From Acetobacter pomorum (GTDB taxonomy: Bacteria; Pseudomonadota; Alphaproteobacteria; Acetobacterales; Acetobacteraceae): 47,577 bases of DNA. The notes under the pieces were generated by a model. That model was not told the origin of the DNA, made no database searches, and saw only the letters and a program-made list of their open reading frames with translations. Each line of letters opens with the position of its first letter. The stretch's first letter is position 1. The stretch spans positions 1 through 47,577 of the forward strand of contig NZ_PEBQ01000178.1 of NCBI RefSeq assembly GCF_002738225.1. Direction: 5' to 3'. Made by a program: the position numbers and the translations under genes. Positions 6,679 to 15,897 of the stretch are shown in pieces.

Positions 6679-6688
6679 AGGTGTTACT

Positions 6689-6716
6689 GTGGGTTCGAGT
6701 CCCGCAGTTCGCACCA
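6689..6716 (+). other. 3' end of a tRNA gene, probable attachment site (att)
   Basis: GTGGG-TTCGAGT-CCCGC (6689-6705) is a perfect T-arm. It is followed by AGTTCGC (3' acceptor strand), discriminator A and encoded CCA (6714-6716). The rest of the tRNA is absent: the sequence to the left is the AT-rich element. This is the expected footprint of an element that recombined into a tRNA 3' end. The full tRNA should begin GCGAACT and lie at the other end of the element, outside the window. The amino-acid identity cannot be told from this fragment. Confidence 0.75.
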
Positions 6717-6791
6717 CTAACCTCTTGAAACTATTGAATAAAGTTCCTGCCTGGCAGGACAAAAGGACCGTGTCCCGTTCACCTTCCCATA

Positions 6792-8028
6792 ATGGGAACC
6801 GACATGCTCCGGCTGCTTGGCTCACACTACCACTTCCGCCGCACCATTCCCCACGTCCTTCTCCCCCTGCTGGGCCGCACGGAAATCTCCCTTTCTCTCC
6901 AGACCAACAGCAAACGGGTTGCACGCGAACGCGCAGCCGGGCTTTATGCCAGAACCGAAGAGTTCTTCAGTAAAGCCAAAGTCATGTACGAAGATGCCTC
7001 ACCTGAGGACCTGAGAAAGCTTATTGCTCTCTATCAAGACATCATACGCGATACACATCGTATGATTGCAATTGAGGATGAGAGGGTGAAAGCCGAACGA
7101 ACCTATGAACAGGCGCACGGTTCTACTTCGACAAGATGCAGAGCCTGAAGCGACTGCAAGACTTTATTAAGATATCCAATGACGGCATAGACAGGCTGAT
7201 GGCGGACTTCGAGAAGCTACATGCCACTGCCACCAGAGACTATCTGCGCAACGCCACAGAAAAAACCATGCTGCGGGAGCAGATTGCTCAACCTGAGCAT
7301 CATCGTGGTGGCCATCAAAAATGCAGCGCAGGAGACACAGGCTGCTTTTATGCTTGTGCAGGAGGAGCCTTCGGCCCGCCCTGCTCCCAATAAAGCCACA
7401 TCCAGCGCTCAGAAAAAGACAGCCCCGACTATCACGGAAATGGCCGACCAGTTCATTTATCGCGATAAAACCAAAAGCCCCGGCATTATTCGCGACACCG
7501 GAAAGACCATCGGTCTTTTCGTGGAAGCTTTTGGCGACAAGCTAGTGGAGCAGATTACTGGCGGGATGGCTGGGGAGTTTCGGGACATGCTGTTTGCCCT
7601 GCCCTCGACGCACGGCAAGCACAAAAATTCTCTTGGCATTCATGACGCGATTGTGCGAGCCAAAGAGCAAGAGCTGGAAACACTGAGCGGTAAGACGGTC
7701 AAAAACCATTTTTCACGCCTCTCGGCCCTCTGGGGCACCTTGTACAGGAGAGATAACATTACCTGTTCCCAGACCTGCCCCCTGCCCGAGGGCGAGGAAC
7801 GGACTTTGCCCAAACCTTTTCAAAATTCAAAAAACGCCTTGGTCTGCCGGAAAGTGTGACTTTCCACTCTTTCCGGCAGACAGTTTAGACCAAGCTGCGT
7901 AACCAAGGTGGCATTGCCATGCAGAACCTGCAGCCGGTGGTAGAATTCTGGACTATCCGACCTTTCATATCCCCCTGCCACCGCCTTGGATATCTTCAAC
8001 AGGAGCTAAACAGCTTCCTTCAACCATG
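6792..8028 (+). pseudogene. Decayed tyrosine integrase
   Basis: The N-terminal part (from ATG 6792: LLGSHYHFRRTIP and RTEISLSLQTNSKRVARERA) is the typical start of island integrases. The frame then shifts near 7120 and again near 7290. The middle resumes as ITEMADQFIYRDKTKSPGII with the core-binding region down to FSRLSALWGTLYRRDNI (about 7755). The arginine part of the catalytic domain is missing. The C-terminal HSFRQTV box (relic of the HxxR motif) appears near 7860 and is followed by a stop in place of a lysine codon. Frameshifts, an internal deletion and a nonsense codon mean it is inactive. Its place directly after the tRNA 3' end marks the start of an older island. GC content is far above that of the element to the left. 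Confidence 0.85.
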
Positions 8029-8316
8029 AATGATAAAAAACCGCTCTATTGGGTGAGCAAACTAAATCGATTTTGTTGAACTCACTATATCCCACCGCTA
8101 AGCAGGGGGAAAAGCTGAAGATCGGCTTTTAGATTTAAATAATCACAAAGTGGCTATCTGATTGTTGGAAATTACCTATAGGTCTATTTTTGAGTGCCGT
8201 GCTCTTAAAATCATGGACTTCTTCCACTGGATGTTCAATAAGCTTTCCTACCACACACTCCAGTGACAAAGATTGTATTCCTATCAATCGCTTTGTCGCC
8301 AGCGTTCGGATGCTCA
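8029..8316. other. Gap without a recognisable gene
   Basis: Between the integrase relic and the DUF262 gene I see no gene, clear terminator or repeat. Short open frames here do not have coding character. It is probably decayed island DNA. Confidence 0.5.
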
Positions 8317-10233
8317 TCATCTCTGTTCAGTGGGAAGAACCACCAACTCTGTTTCCGAACCATCCTCAAATGCACTATTATCCTCACCTTCTTCAGGAAC
8401 AGTGCCACTATATGCCTCTTTGCCCATAGCCTGCTCAATGAGGTGGAGGAGGCGCTTTTGTCGATCTTCCATGAAGGCTTCAAAAGCATCTGCTCGAAGC
8501 AACACGGGATCTATGAGGTGAGTGCGTAGATAATTGTCGAGTTTGTCGGCACTGATCGGTGGAGTTGAATTATTCCCTTTTTCCAATTTGCGCAGATATT
8601 CTGACGGAGCCACCCCACCAATGATTCTATTTGTACGATAGGACAAAGGGGTCTTATTAATGATCGAATCAAAAACGGCAGGCTTGATACCGTGTGTCTT
8701 GCACCAATCTTTAGGAAAAATATGATGGATATCAACATTCTCCCCAAAGAATACGGTATGGTCAAATTTCTGTCCTGATCGAAAATCCTCAGCACCTTCT
8801 TTCATCAGAAGCGCATTGACCCCTTTATATGCAGCAGAAAGCCGCATCCGCATGGTTTTTAGGCGATCGTTACGAAATATGGTTTCGCTAACTGTGGAGG
8901 GTTCTGGTCCGCCCATAAGCCAAGATGGTACCTCTAGAAAATCACGAGCAATGCGACTTTCTACGGCAGAACCGTAAAGTTCACCAAACACACCGTTCCA
9001 ATACCATTGGACAAGCTTGGCACGATTTGCTTCATGCTCCCAGGCATCGCCGATATCAGCCAGGATCGCTGCAAGCGGAATGATCTGTGACTGATATGGA
9101 AGGTCGAAAATTCGGTAAATATGAAGCATATGCAGAAATTTTGCTGCTTGCATAAAGCCATGTTCTACTTGAGCTTCATAACGTTTGTAAGCGGAAAGCG
9201 GGAGATTAAGCAGCGCCTGACGGTTTCCCGAAACTGCCGGAAGTTCCTTGCCTTTCTTACCGTTTTGTTCTGCTATCTGGCGTAGTCCCCGAGTATAAAA
9301 TAACGAAACAGCCTGGAGAAAATCGGTATTGCTTACGCCAGCAAGAATGCCGGTATCAGAAGAAGCGGAACGACAGGCATCTGCTAGGCGTTGATGTCGG
9401 CCTTTTATATGCTTGTCGCCATACCAATCTTTGCGTAGTTCATGCCCTTCAGCGGCATACATCGCCGTTACCAGTTCGAAAGCATCCAAGGGTTTTCCAC
9501 CCGTATTCACCTTTTCGAACACAACGCATACAGCTTCTTTTGATGTACTGCGATCGAGCGCGATGACTGGAACACGATACATCTTGAAATTTTCGAGAAC
9601 TTCACGTTTGAAGGTACGGAATTTTTCTCGCATTTCCTTATGAAGTTCACCAGACCAGTAGTCGGTGAAGCCATCTTGCCACATATCCCAATCGAAAACC
9701 TGGCTAACTGGGTACATAAGTTCCGCGTATTCCTTTTCAGGGGTCGATAGATCGCGTGTAACCGCTCGACCAAAATCCGCTCGTTCAATACGATCTTCTG
9801 GCACGCCGACTATGGCTTCCTCGCGATCAACACTGGGATCAATCGCTTTAGCAATATCGATATAAAACCATCGTTTGACACGCTTGTTTTTAGGCGTGAC
9901 TGTTTCGACAACCTTCCCCCGCAACGTGACCTGATAAAGGGATGTCATACGTTGCTGACCATCAAGAAGCAGGGATTGGGGTGATGTGGTGCAGGCTTCT
10001 GCCGGGGCGCCTTCTACAGGCCGCGGCTTGAAATTCACGGGACCACCCGTATCCAATGACATAAGAGCACCAACAGGGAAGGCACGGGAAACGGACGCAA
10101 TCAAGCTTTTAATGCGATCTTCATCCCATACCGAACTTCGTTGAAAATCAGGCAATTATATAATACCACGATCACATTCGTCGAGCAGTCGGTAAAGGTC
10201 AATCGGGTTAGTCTGAAAGCTTGCTTGTACCAC
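8317..10233 (-). pseudogene. DUF262/DUF1524 (GmrSD/SspE-like) defence nuclease with an in-frame stop
   Basis: DUF262 domain: LPDFQRSSVWDEDRI and the nucleotide-related motif LLLDGQQRMTSLY. C-terminal DUF1524 His-Me nuclease: DIHHIFPKDW followed by the helix with N-K-T-PLSYRTNR. These pairs are found in modification-dependent restriction proteins such as GmrSD, and in SspE and BrxU-type defence proteins. The likely start is GTG 10233, with AAGGAG 10 bp upstream, giving VVQASFQTNPIDLYRLLDEC. Codon 26 (10158-10156) is TAA just before LPDFQR; related proteins usually have Gln there, so a CAA to TAA change is likely. The remaining 612 codons are intact. It is therefore a recent pseudogene, or an inefficient TTG (10155) restart could give a protein lacking 26 residues. 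It lies alone in the island. Confidence 0.8.
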
Positions 10234-10610
10234 GCCTCTTTAACTCCTTTACTTCGTTCATTTTCTATGAGGTGTTCATTACTTAAAATTTACCATAACG
10301 TAAGCAAAGCGAGATTACCCGTAGACTCATAACATAACGGGCATACAAGATCGCAGTATGCGCCGCGGGATCTTAGATCGTCTGCTGTGCGAAAACAGAA
10401 AGTCGGCAAGCAGCTATGTGGGGGTGAGCAGAGCGTCCACTATCTGCGCTCGAACCTAAAATAGCAGACATTTTTATTTATCTAAATTGTATGTCGAGCG
10501 ATGTTAAAACCTTCATTTGGCATGAGCAGCATAAAATCTTGAGTATATAACTTGATCGATTATAATCTCACTGCACGATCCAGAGCGCTCAACTTTATGA
10601 AAGCCATTGA
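10234..10610. other. Divergent gap between defence gene and hydrolase
   Basis: No gene is supported. One perfect dyad, GCATAC/GTATGC (10341-10361, 9-nt loop), is visible. The area is AT-rich near 10470-10560, where promoters for the hydrolase could lie. It may mark the boundary between the decayed island and the hydrolase cluster. Confidence 0.4.
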
Positions 10611-11381
10611 ATGTTTACTTCAGGGAAGTTTGTATCAGTTGGCGATACAAGTTTGTTCGTCTCTGAAGACGGGAACCCGACAGGGAGAGTTATTGTACTG
10701 CTTCATGGCGGTTTGCAGAGCCGGCTCAATTTCATTCCACTCGCAAAGTATCTAGCAGAAGATTACAGGCTGATTGCCATTGATACGCGCGGGCATGGTC
10801 GCTCTGGTATCGGAACGGCTCCCCTGACGTATCGACAACTTCAGAATGATTTTACCGTGGCCCTCACCACACTGGGGCTGCAAAAATCCGGTATCATCGG
10901 ACATAGTGATGGCGGCATTGTCGCCCTGCGTCTGGCTGCATCGCGTGCCATACAACCCGAATTCGTCATAGCGGTCGGCGCGCATTGGGTATTGCCGGAA
11001 AATGATCCGGCCCGACGGATTTATCAGACGATCACTCTTGAAAAATGGCATGAGATGTTTGGGGATCAAATATCGGTCTATAATGCAGAAAATCCCCAAC
11101 CAGATTTCGGAAAGTTATTTACGGCCGCAACGCATATGTGGCTCGGTTGCGATGAAAACGCCTATCCCGGCGCATCTGTAAAAAACATCCAGTGCCCTCT
11201 GCTCGTCGTGCATGGTGACGACGATATGCTGGTATCGCGGCAACAGGCGTTTGAACTTACTGAGCAGGTCAAAGGTGCCAGGTTGCTGAACCTGCCCTTC
11301 GCCAAACACACGTTACTTGAAGACATCCCTGAACGTGTTTTTCCCTTTTTACAGGATTTCATGAATCGCGTCATAGCCTAA
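10611..11381 (+). CDS. Alpha/beta hydrolase (256 aa)
   Basis: Cytoplasmic hydrolase of unknown substrate. Visible hallmarks are the oxyanion loop LLHGG, the strand-turn IDTRGHGRSG, the nucleophile elbow GHSDGG (Ser), the acid in VVHGDDDML and the histidine in FAKHTLLE. There is no signal peptide. Length is normal for the fold. ATG 10611 has only a weak RBS; a little-longer start is possible. It stands alone on the plus strand and converges with the epimerase-like gene. Confidence 0.85.
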   Translation: MFTSGKFVSVGDTSLFVSEDGNPTGRVIVLLHGGLQSRLNFIPLAKYLAEDYRLIAIDTRGHGRSGIGTAPLTYRQLQNDFTVALTTLGLQKSGIIGHSDGGIVALRLAASRAIQPEFVIAVGAHWVLPENDPARRIYQTITLEKWHEMFGDQISVYNAENPQPDFGKLFTAATHMWLGCDENAYPGASVKNIQCPLLVVHGDDDMLVSRQQAFELTEQVKGARLLNLPFAKHTLLEDIPERVFPFLQDFMNRVIA

Positions 11382-11461
11382 AGGCTATGCGGTTGCACGG
11401 CCCGTTAGAGAAACCCCTTTCTGATTTCCAGATATCTGGCATGAAGACGGTATCCGTCCCT

Positions 11462-12382
11462 CTATTCCTTCTGGATCAGTTCCAGACCCTCCTCATATGT
11501 CGTCACGGGAAACTCGGGGAAATGACGTTTGAATTTGCCTGAGTCAAAAAGATTGTCCTGTTCATAACGAGGCAGCAATTCCCTGATCTCCCGCACCTTT
11601 TTTGAAAAAATGCCTGCAATGATCAGTGGCCATTTTCCAATAACCGAATAGGAAGGGGGACGTCCGAAAATCCTGCTCGTCATGGTGACAAATGTCTTGT
11701 AAGTCGGCCGATCGTCACAGCACGGCAGATGCCAGGTCTGTCCGAAAGCACCCGGTGTATTGCCTAGCATTGCCAGCGCACGGCTCGCATCCGGCGTCCA
11801 GATGAGGGTCCGGCGGGTGTCGTCACGGACAGGCACTAGGGGCCTTTTACCTGCTTTCAGCCTGTCAATGATCAGGGCGTTGGTGAAGCTTTGGGTTTTT
11901 CCTGGACCATAGAATTCCGGTGCGCGGGCGATAAGCACGGGAATGTCTCCGCGTGCCATTTCCTGCAGCACCATGGTGGCCATTGCGGCGCGCACCCGTC
12001 CTTTCCGGCCAACCGGCGCAAAGCGCGTTTCCTCCGTCTGGATCTGGCTGTTCTGCGGATACATGTAGGTATTGTCGAAATAGGCAAAACTGGCGCCCGC
12101 CAACCGGCACGCCTGCAAGACATTCCTCAGCATGACGGGAAACTGTTCTTCCCAGAGTTTGCTGTCAGGGGGCAGGCCGGCCGTAAAGTAGACGATCCGG
12201 CTTCCTTTCACTGCCTGTGTCGTCTGCCCTGCATCCAGCAGGTTTGCCGCCATAAGCATGTCGTCTTCGTTGACCTTACGAGGATTGCGGCTCACAAGCC
12301 GCAACGCCCCCGTATGATGCTGATGCAATGTCCGCGCCAGTTCCGTGGCGATCTGACCATTTGCGCCCAGTATTGTCTGCAT
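11462..12382 (-). CDS. NAD(P)-binding epimerase/reductase-like protein (306 aa)
   Basis: The N-terminus has a Rossmann dinucleotide-binding loop (MQTILGANGQIATELARTL). It is followed by VSRNPRKV, which can bind NADPH phosphate, and an acidic turn after LVSR. YFDNTYMYPQ matches the Tyr-region of atypical short-chain dehydrogenases, and RAPEFYGPG is a typical NAD-dependent epimerase C-terminal motif. The substrate is not identifiable. It is divergent from the DJ-1-like gene, and the shared 150-bp region may contain both promoters. Confidence 0.8.
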   Translation of the reverse strand: MQTILGANGQIATELARTLHQHHTGALRLVSRNPRKVNEDDMLMAANLLDAGQTTQAVKGSRIVYFTAGLPPDSKLWEEQFPVMLRNVLQACRLAGASFAYFDNTYMYPQNSQIQTEETRFAPVGRKGRVRAAMATMVLQEMARGDIPVLIARAPEFYGPGKTQSFTNALIIDRLKAGKRPLVPVRDDTRRTLIWTPDASRALAMLGNTPGAFGQTWHLPCCDDRPTYKTFVTMTSRIFGRPPSYSVIGKWPLIIAGIFSKKVREIRELLPRYEQDNLFDSGKFKRHFPEFPVTTYEEGLELIQKE

Positions 12383-12531
12383 GTGAGGCTGCCTCCATGA
12401 TGTCAGGTGGTTTGCCCTTACACCGTTAACCTTGAAGTCAGATTTAATGTCAAACCACAGATTGACCTTTAACCGGGCTTGAACGTTACAGGACGGTGGT
12501 CAGAAAAGCTGCCGCATGGGAGGGGCCAGCC

Positions 12532-13224
12532 ATGAACCGTCATATCCTTCACGTTGTCACCAACACCGCTCATTTCGGCAATTCCGCGCATCCGACTGGA
12601 TTATGGCTGTCGGAACTGACGCATGCGTGGGACATATTTGCCGCCAGCGGTTATGAACAACGCATTGTCAGCCCAAAAGGTGGCAGGGTTCCGCTTGATC
12701 CGCGCGCATTAAAATGGCCAATGCGCGATGCCTCCGCCAAGGCTTGGCTGACCGATCCGACAAAAATGACCCTGCTGTCTTCAACAGATTGCCCCGCAGA
12801 CATCAATCCGGGCGATTACGATGCGATCTACTTCACCGGCGGTCATGGCGTGATGTGGGATTTTCCCGACAATGAGGGCCTTCAGACCATCACCCGCGCA
12901 CTATGGGAAAAGGGCGGCGTGGTGTCCGCTGTCTGTCATGGATATTGCGGGCTGCTGAACACCCGGCTTGCCGATGGCTCATTTCTGGTCCGCGGTCGGA
13001 AAATCACCGGGTTTTCGTGGACCGAGGAGAAGTTGGCAGGTGTCGCGCGCAAAATTCCCTACAATGCGGAGGCACAGATGAAGGCACGAGGCGCGATCTA
13101 TGAAAAGGCGCTACTTCCGTTCATGTCTCATGTCGTGACGGATGGACAACTGGTGACAGGACAGAACCCCTTTTCCGCCAGAGCAACGGCAAGAAAAGTG
13201 GTGGCGCTTCTGGATAGGTCTTAA
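12532..13224 (+). CDS. DJ-1/PfpI (Hsp31-like) family protein (230 aa)
   Basis: Class I glutamine-amidotransferase-like fold. The nucleophile elbow is AVCHGYCGLL with Cys before His, as in DJ-1/Hsp31 glyoxalases and chaperones. FTGGHGVMWDFPDN carries the family loop, and the N-terminus HPTGLWLSELTHAWDIFAASGYE is typical of Hsp31-type members (glyoxalase III or deglycase activity known in the family). ATG 12532 has GGGAGGGG about 6 bp upstream and is preferred over a start at 12496. It overlaps the MerR gene end by 4 bp in a convergent arrangement. A stress or aldehyde detoxification role is inferred. Confidence 0.85.
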   Translation: MNRHILHVVTNTAHFGNSAHPTGLWLSELTHAWDIFAASGYEQRIVSPKGGRVPLDPRALKWPMRDASAKAWLTDPTKMTLLSSTDCPADINPGDYDAIYFTGGHGVMWDFPDNEGLQTITRALWEKGGVVSAVCHGYCGLLNTRLADGSFLVRGRKITGFSWTEEKLAGVARKIPYNAEAQMKARGAIYEKALLPFMSHVVTDGQLVTGQNPFSARATARKVVALLDRS

Positions 13225-13718
13225 CGGGATGCCGTCTTTTTACGGCGACCAGGGCTTACTGACTGACGGCGGTCCGTCATATCCAAAAGGCGGATATCGT
13301 CCGACGTGACGTCGAAGGCTTTGGGGTGTTCCGCTAGCATATTCGTCAGGACACGATGCGCATTGGCCGCACAGTCCATGTCGTTGGGGCGCACCTGAAT
13401 ATCCTCGATCAGACGGAGCAGATGCGTTCTGCTCTGGGCCAAGCGTACCTGCAGCGCTTCGATATCCGCAATCTTGCGTGTCAGGGCAGCATGGTCCCAG
13501 TGTTTCAGATCAGGGGGCAGCAGGGTGCGGATTTCATCCAGTGTAAACCCAGCCCGTTGCGCCGTTGTAATAAGACCCAGGATCATCACGGCCTGCTGCG
13601 GATAGGTTCGGTATCCGTTGGGACAACGGTCAACCGTTTTCAGCAGTCCGATGCGCTCATAGAACCGGATTCTTGATGGCGTAAGGCCACTTAGCCGTGC
13701 CAGTTCTCCAATCTTCAT
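13221..13718 (-). CDS. MerR-family transcription regulator (165 aa)
   Basis: N-terminal winged helix: MKIGELARLSGLTPSRIRFYERIGLLK and NGYRTYPQQAV, the standard MerR recognition segment. A long dimerisation helix follows (residues about 80-120: AALTRKIADIEALQVRLAQSRTHL). A cysteine in MDCAANAHR could be a sensing residue, but no canonical metal-site pattern is seen. It is divergent from the peroxidase-like hydrolase gene; a perfect dyad lies between them (13748-13769), so regulation of that gene and of itself is very likely. Confidence 0.9.
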   Translation of the reverse strand: MKIGELARLSGLTPSRIRFYERIGLLKTVDRCPNGYRTYPQQAVMILGLITTAQRAGFTLDEIRTLLPPDLKHWDHAALTRKIADIEALQVRLAQSRTHLLRLIEDIQVRPNDMDCAANAHRVLTNMLAEHPKAFDVTSDDIRLLDMTDRRQSVSPGRRKKTASR

Positions 13719-13747
13719 ATCCGGTTTCCCATTCCAGATTCATCTTG

Positions 13748-13769
13748 ACGTTGAACTTATGTTCAACGT
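13748..13769. promoter_or_regulatory. Probable MerR operator
   Basis: ACGTTGAAC and GTTCAACGT form a perfect 9-bp dyad with a 4-bp centre (TTAT). A TTGACG (-35-like) overlaps its left side at 13745-13750. MerR proteins bind dyads located between -35 and -10 elements, which fits this site between merR and the hydrolase gene. Confidence 0.7.
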
Positions 13770-13815
13770 TAGCGTCTGGGCAATATCAAGCTCTGAATTG
13801 TTCAGGAGACGTATC

Positions 13816-14652
13816 ATGTCATTCGTAACGACGTCCGACAGCACGAAAATTTTCTACAAGGACTGGGGGCCGAAGAATGCCCAGCCAATCGTCTTCCATC
13901 ATGGATGGCCGCTTAGCGCCGATGACTGGGACACGCAGATGCTGTTTTTCCTGAGCAAGGGATTTCGCGTGATCGCGCATGATCGTCGCGGTCATGGTCG
14001 CTCGGCACAAGTGAGCGATGGGCACGACATGGATCATTACGCGGCTGACGCATCGGCCGTTGTGGAATACCTCGATCTGAAAAACGCCATCCATGTCGGG
14101 CATTCGACCGGCGGGGGCCAGGTTGCCCGCTATGTCGCGAAATATGGTCAACCTCAGGGACGTGTTGCCAAGGCCGTTCTCATCAGCTCCGTGCCGCCCC
14201 TGATGGTTCAGACGGACCGCAGCCCTGATGGCGCACCGATCTCAGTCCTGAACGGACTACGTGCAGGGCTTGCGGCCAATCGCGCGCAGTTCTTCCTGGA
14301 TGTAGCGAGCGGACCGTTCTACGGCTTCAACCGCCCGGGAGCAGACGTTTCGGAAGGCACAATCCGCAACTGGTGGCGTCAGGGCATGATGGGCAGCGCC
14401 AAGGCTCACTATGAAGGCATCAAAGCATTCTCCGAAACGGATCAGACGGAGGATTTGAAGGCTATCACAGTGCCGGTGCTTGTGCTGCAGGGCGATGACG
14501 ATCAGGTCGTGCCTTACAAAAATGCGGCAATTCTTCAGGACAAACTGCTTCAGAACAGCACGCTGAAAATCTATCCCGGTTATCCGCATGGTATGCACAC
14601 AACACATGCAGACGTCATCAATGCAGATATCCTGGCGTTCATTACCGGATGA
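13816..14652 (+). CDS. Alpha/beta hydrolase, cofactor-free haloperoxidase/arylesterase type (278 aa)
   Basis: Motifs: FHHGWPLSADDWD (oxyanion loop), AHDRRGHGRSAQ, nucleophile elbow GHSTGGG, acid in LQGDDDQVVPY and His in YPHGMHTTHAD. These are the hallmarks of non-heme chloroperoxidases and related arylesterases. ATG 13816 follows CAGGAG about 8 bp upstream; a longer reading from 13759 would run through the MerR operator and is rejected. It is controlled, by position, by the divergent MerR protein. The natural substrate is unknown. Confidence 0.9.
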   Translation: MSFVTTSDSTKIFYKDWGPKNAQPIVFHHGWPLSADDWDTQMLFFLSKGFRVIAHDRRGHGRSAQVSDGHDMDHYAADASAVVEYLDLKNAIHVGHSTGGGQVARYVAKYGQPQGRVAKAVLISSVPPLMVQTDRSPDGAPISVLNGLRAGLAANRAQFFLDVASGPFYGFNRPGADVSEGTIRNWWRQGMMGSAKAHYEGIKAFSETDQTEDLKAITVPVLVLQGDDDQVVPYKNAAILQDKLLQNSTLKIYPGYPHGMHTTHADVINADILAFITG

Positions 14653-14863
14653 TGATCGCATCATAACGATGTGACGTTTAACGACTGTTGGTTGATGTGC
14701 TCAGTATGCGCAACATGGTTGAACTATCTAACAACACCAGAAACGCAGAAAGCTATTAAACCATCAGCGAATGAGTCATCAACAGGTCTTTATCAAAATG
14801 AAACAGCTTTTCTGATACCCTGTATTTTATGATATGTATGACCCGATAAATATGGGCACAATC

Positions 14864-15757
14864 ATGAGCCAGATCAGAACATTTCCAGAATTATTACCCG
14901 ACTTTCAATGGCGGGATATTGAAGTAGAAGGCGTGCGGATCCGCACAGCCATCGGTGGAAGTGGACCACCGTTGCTTCTGCTACATGGCCACCCACAAAT
15001 GCACCTGACATGGCACAAGGTTGCGCCCACACTGGCAGAATATTTTACCGTTGTGGCACCTGATCTGCGCGGTTATGGCGATAGTGAAAAGCTAAAAGGC
15101 GGCGTCAATCACGTTAATTATTCCAAACGTGCAATGGCCGCTGATCAGGTTGGTGTCATGAAAGCACTCGGGTTTGAACGGTTCAGGGTTGTGGGGCATG
15201 ATCGGGGCGGACGAGTGGCGCATCGCATGGCGCTGGATACACCACAGGCCGTAGAAAAATTAGTGCTGATTGATATTGCACCAACAGCAACAATGTATGC
15301 CAGAACCAATATGGAGTTTGCCCGGCGTTATTTCTGGTGGTTTTTTCTAATTCAACCTTATCCACTCCCAGAAAAGTTGATTGATGGGAATCCCAATTTC
15401 TTTCTAGAAAACCACATAGCAGGGCAGATCAAAATACCGGGATCAGTCGACCCTCGCGTCATGGCTGAATACCGCCGCTGCTATGCTGACCCGGCAATGC
15501 GGCATGCTACGTGTGAAGACTATCGAGCCGCAGCCAGTATAGACCTGGTTCATGATGCAGCCGATGCCAACAAACGGATTGAAGCGCCATTACTAGCACT
15601 TTGGGGCGCACGCGGCACCGTAGGAGCGCTATATGACGTTGTGGAAACATGGCGCGAAAAAGCGACTGACGTGCGTGGGCACGCAATTGACTGCGGCCAT
15701 AGCCCACAGGAAGAAGCTCCTGATGTATTACTGCGACGGCTTAATGAGTTTTTATGA
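14864..15757 (+). CDS. Haloacetate (fluoroacetate-type) dehalogenase-like alpha/beta hydrolase
   Basis: Overall it resembles fluoroacetate dehalogenases: LLHGHPQMHLTWHKVAP, RGYGDSEK, HVNYSKR, and nucleophile GHDRGGR with Asp, plus the two arginines that hold the carboxylate. Further matches are RRYFWWFFLIQP, CEDYRAA and the C-terminal histidine in DCGHSP. In known enzymes the fluoride pocket is His-Trp-Tyr; here the His of the WHWYF-like segment is Trp (YFWWFF), while Trp and the later Tyr are kept. Starts at 14834 and 14852 are also possible; none has a clear RBS. Haloacid or another epoxide/ester substrate is possible. Confidence 0.8.
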   Translation: MSQIRTFPELLPDFQWRDIEVEGVRIRTAIGGSGPPLLLLHGHPQMHLTWHKVAPTLAEYFTVVAPDLRGYGDSEKLKGGVNHVNYSKRAMAADQVGVMKALGFERFRVVGHDRGGRVAHRMALDTPQAVEKLVLIDIAPTATMYARTNMEFARRYFWWFFLIQPYPLPEKLIDGNPNFFLENHIAGQIKIPGSVDPRVMAEYRRCYADPAMRHATCEDYRAAASIDLVHDAADANKRIEAPLLALWGARGTVGALYDVVETWREKATDVRGHAIDCGHSPQEEAPDVLLRRLNEFL

Positions 15758-15897
15758 AACTCGCAGAAAATATAACATCAGAAACGCTAGCATTATCTGT
15801 ATATGTGTCAGAATCGTTCAACAATCATTCTTCCCCCCTGCTTCCGTCAAGAGGCTGTCAGACCCAGTGCCGATGGTTCTTAAAAGACAAATCCATT

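Noticed and set aside
1..6716. CRISPR array or transposon ends in the AT-rich element
   Set aside because: No regularly spaced repeats with unique spacers, no transposase and no terminal inverted repeats are seen; the repeats found have a 32-bp paired arrangement only.
13759..13815. Longer N-terminus of the haloperoxidase-like protein
   Set aside because: It starts inside the MerR operator and lacks an RBS, whereas ATG 13816 has CAGGAG at the right spacing.
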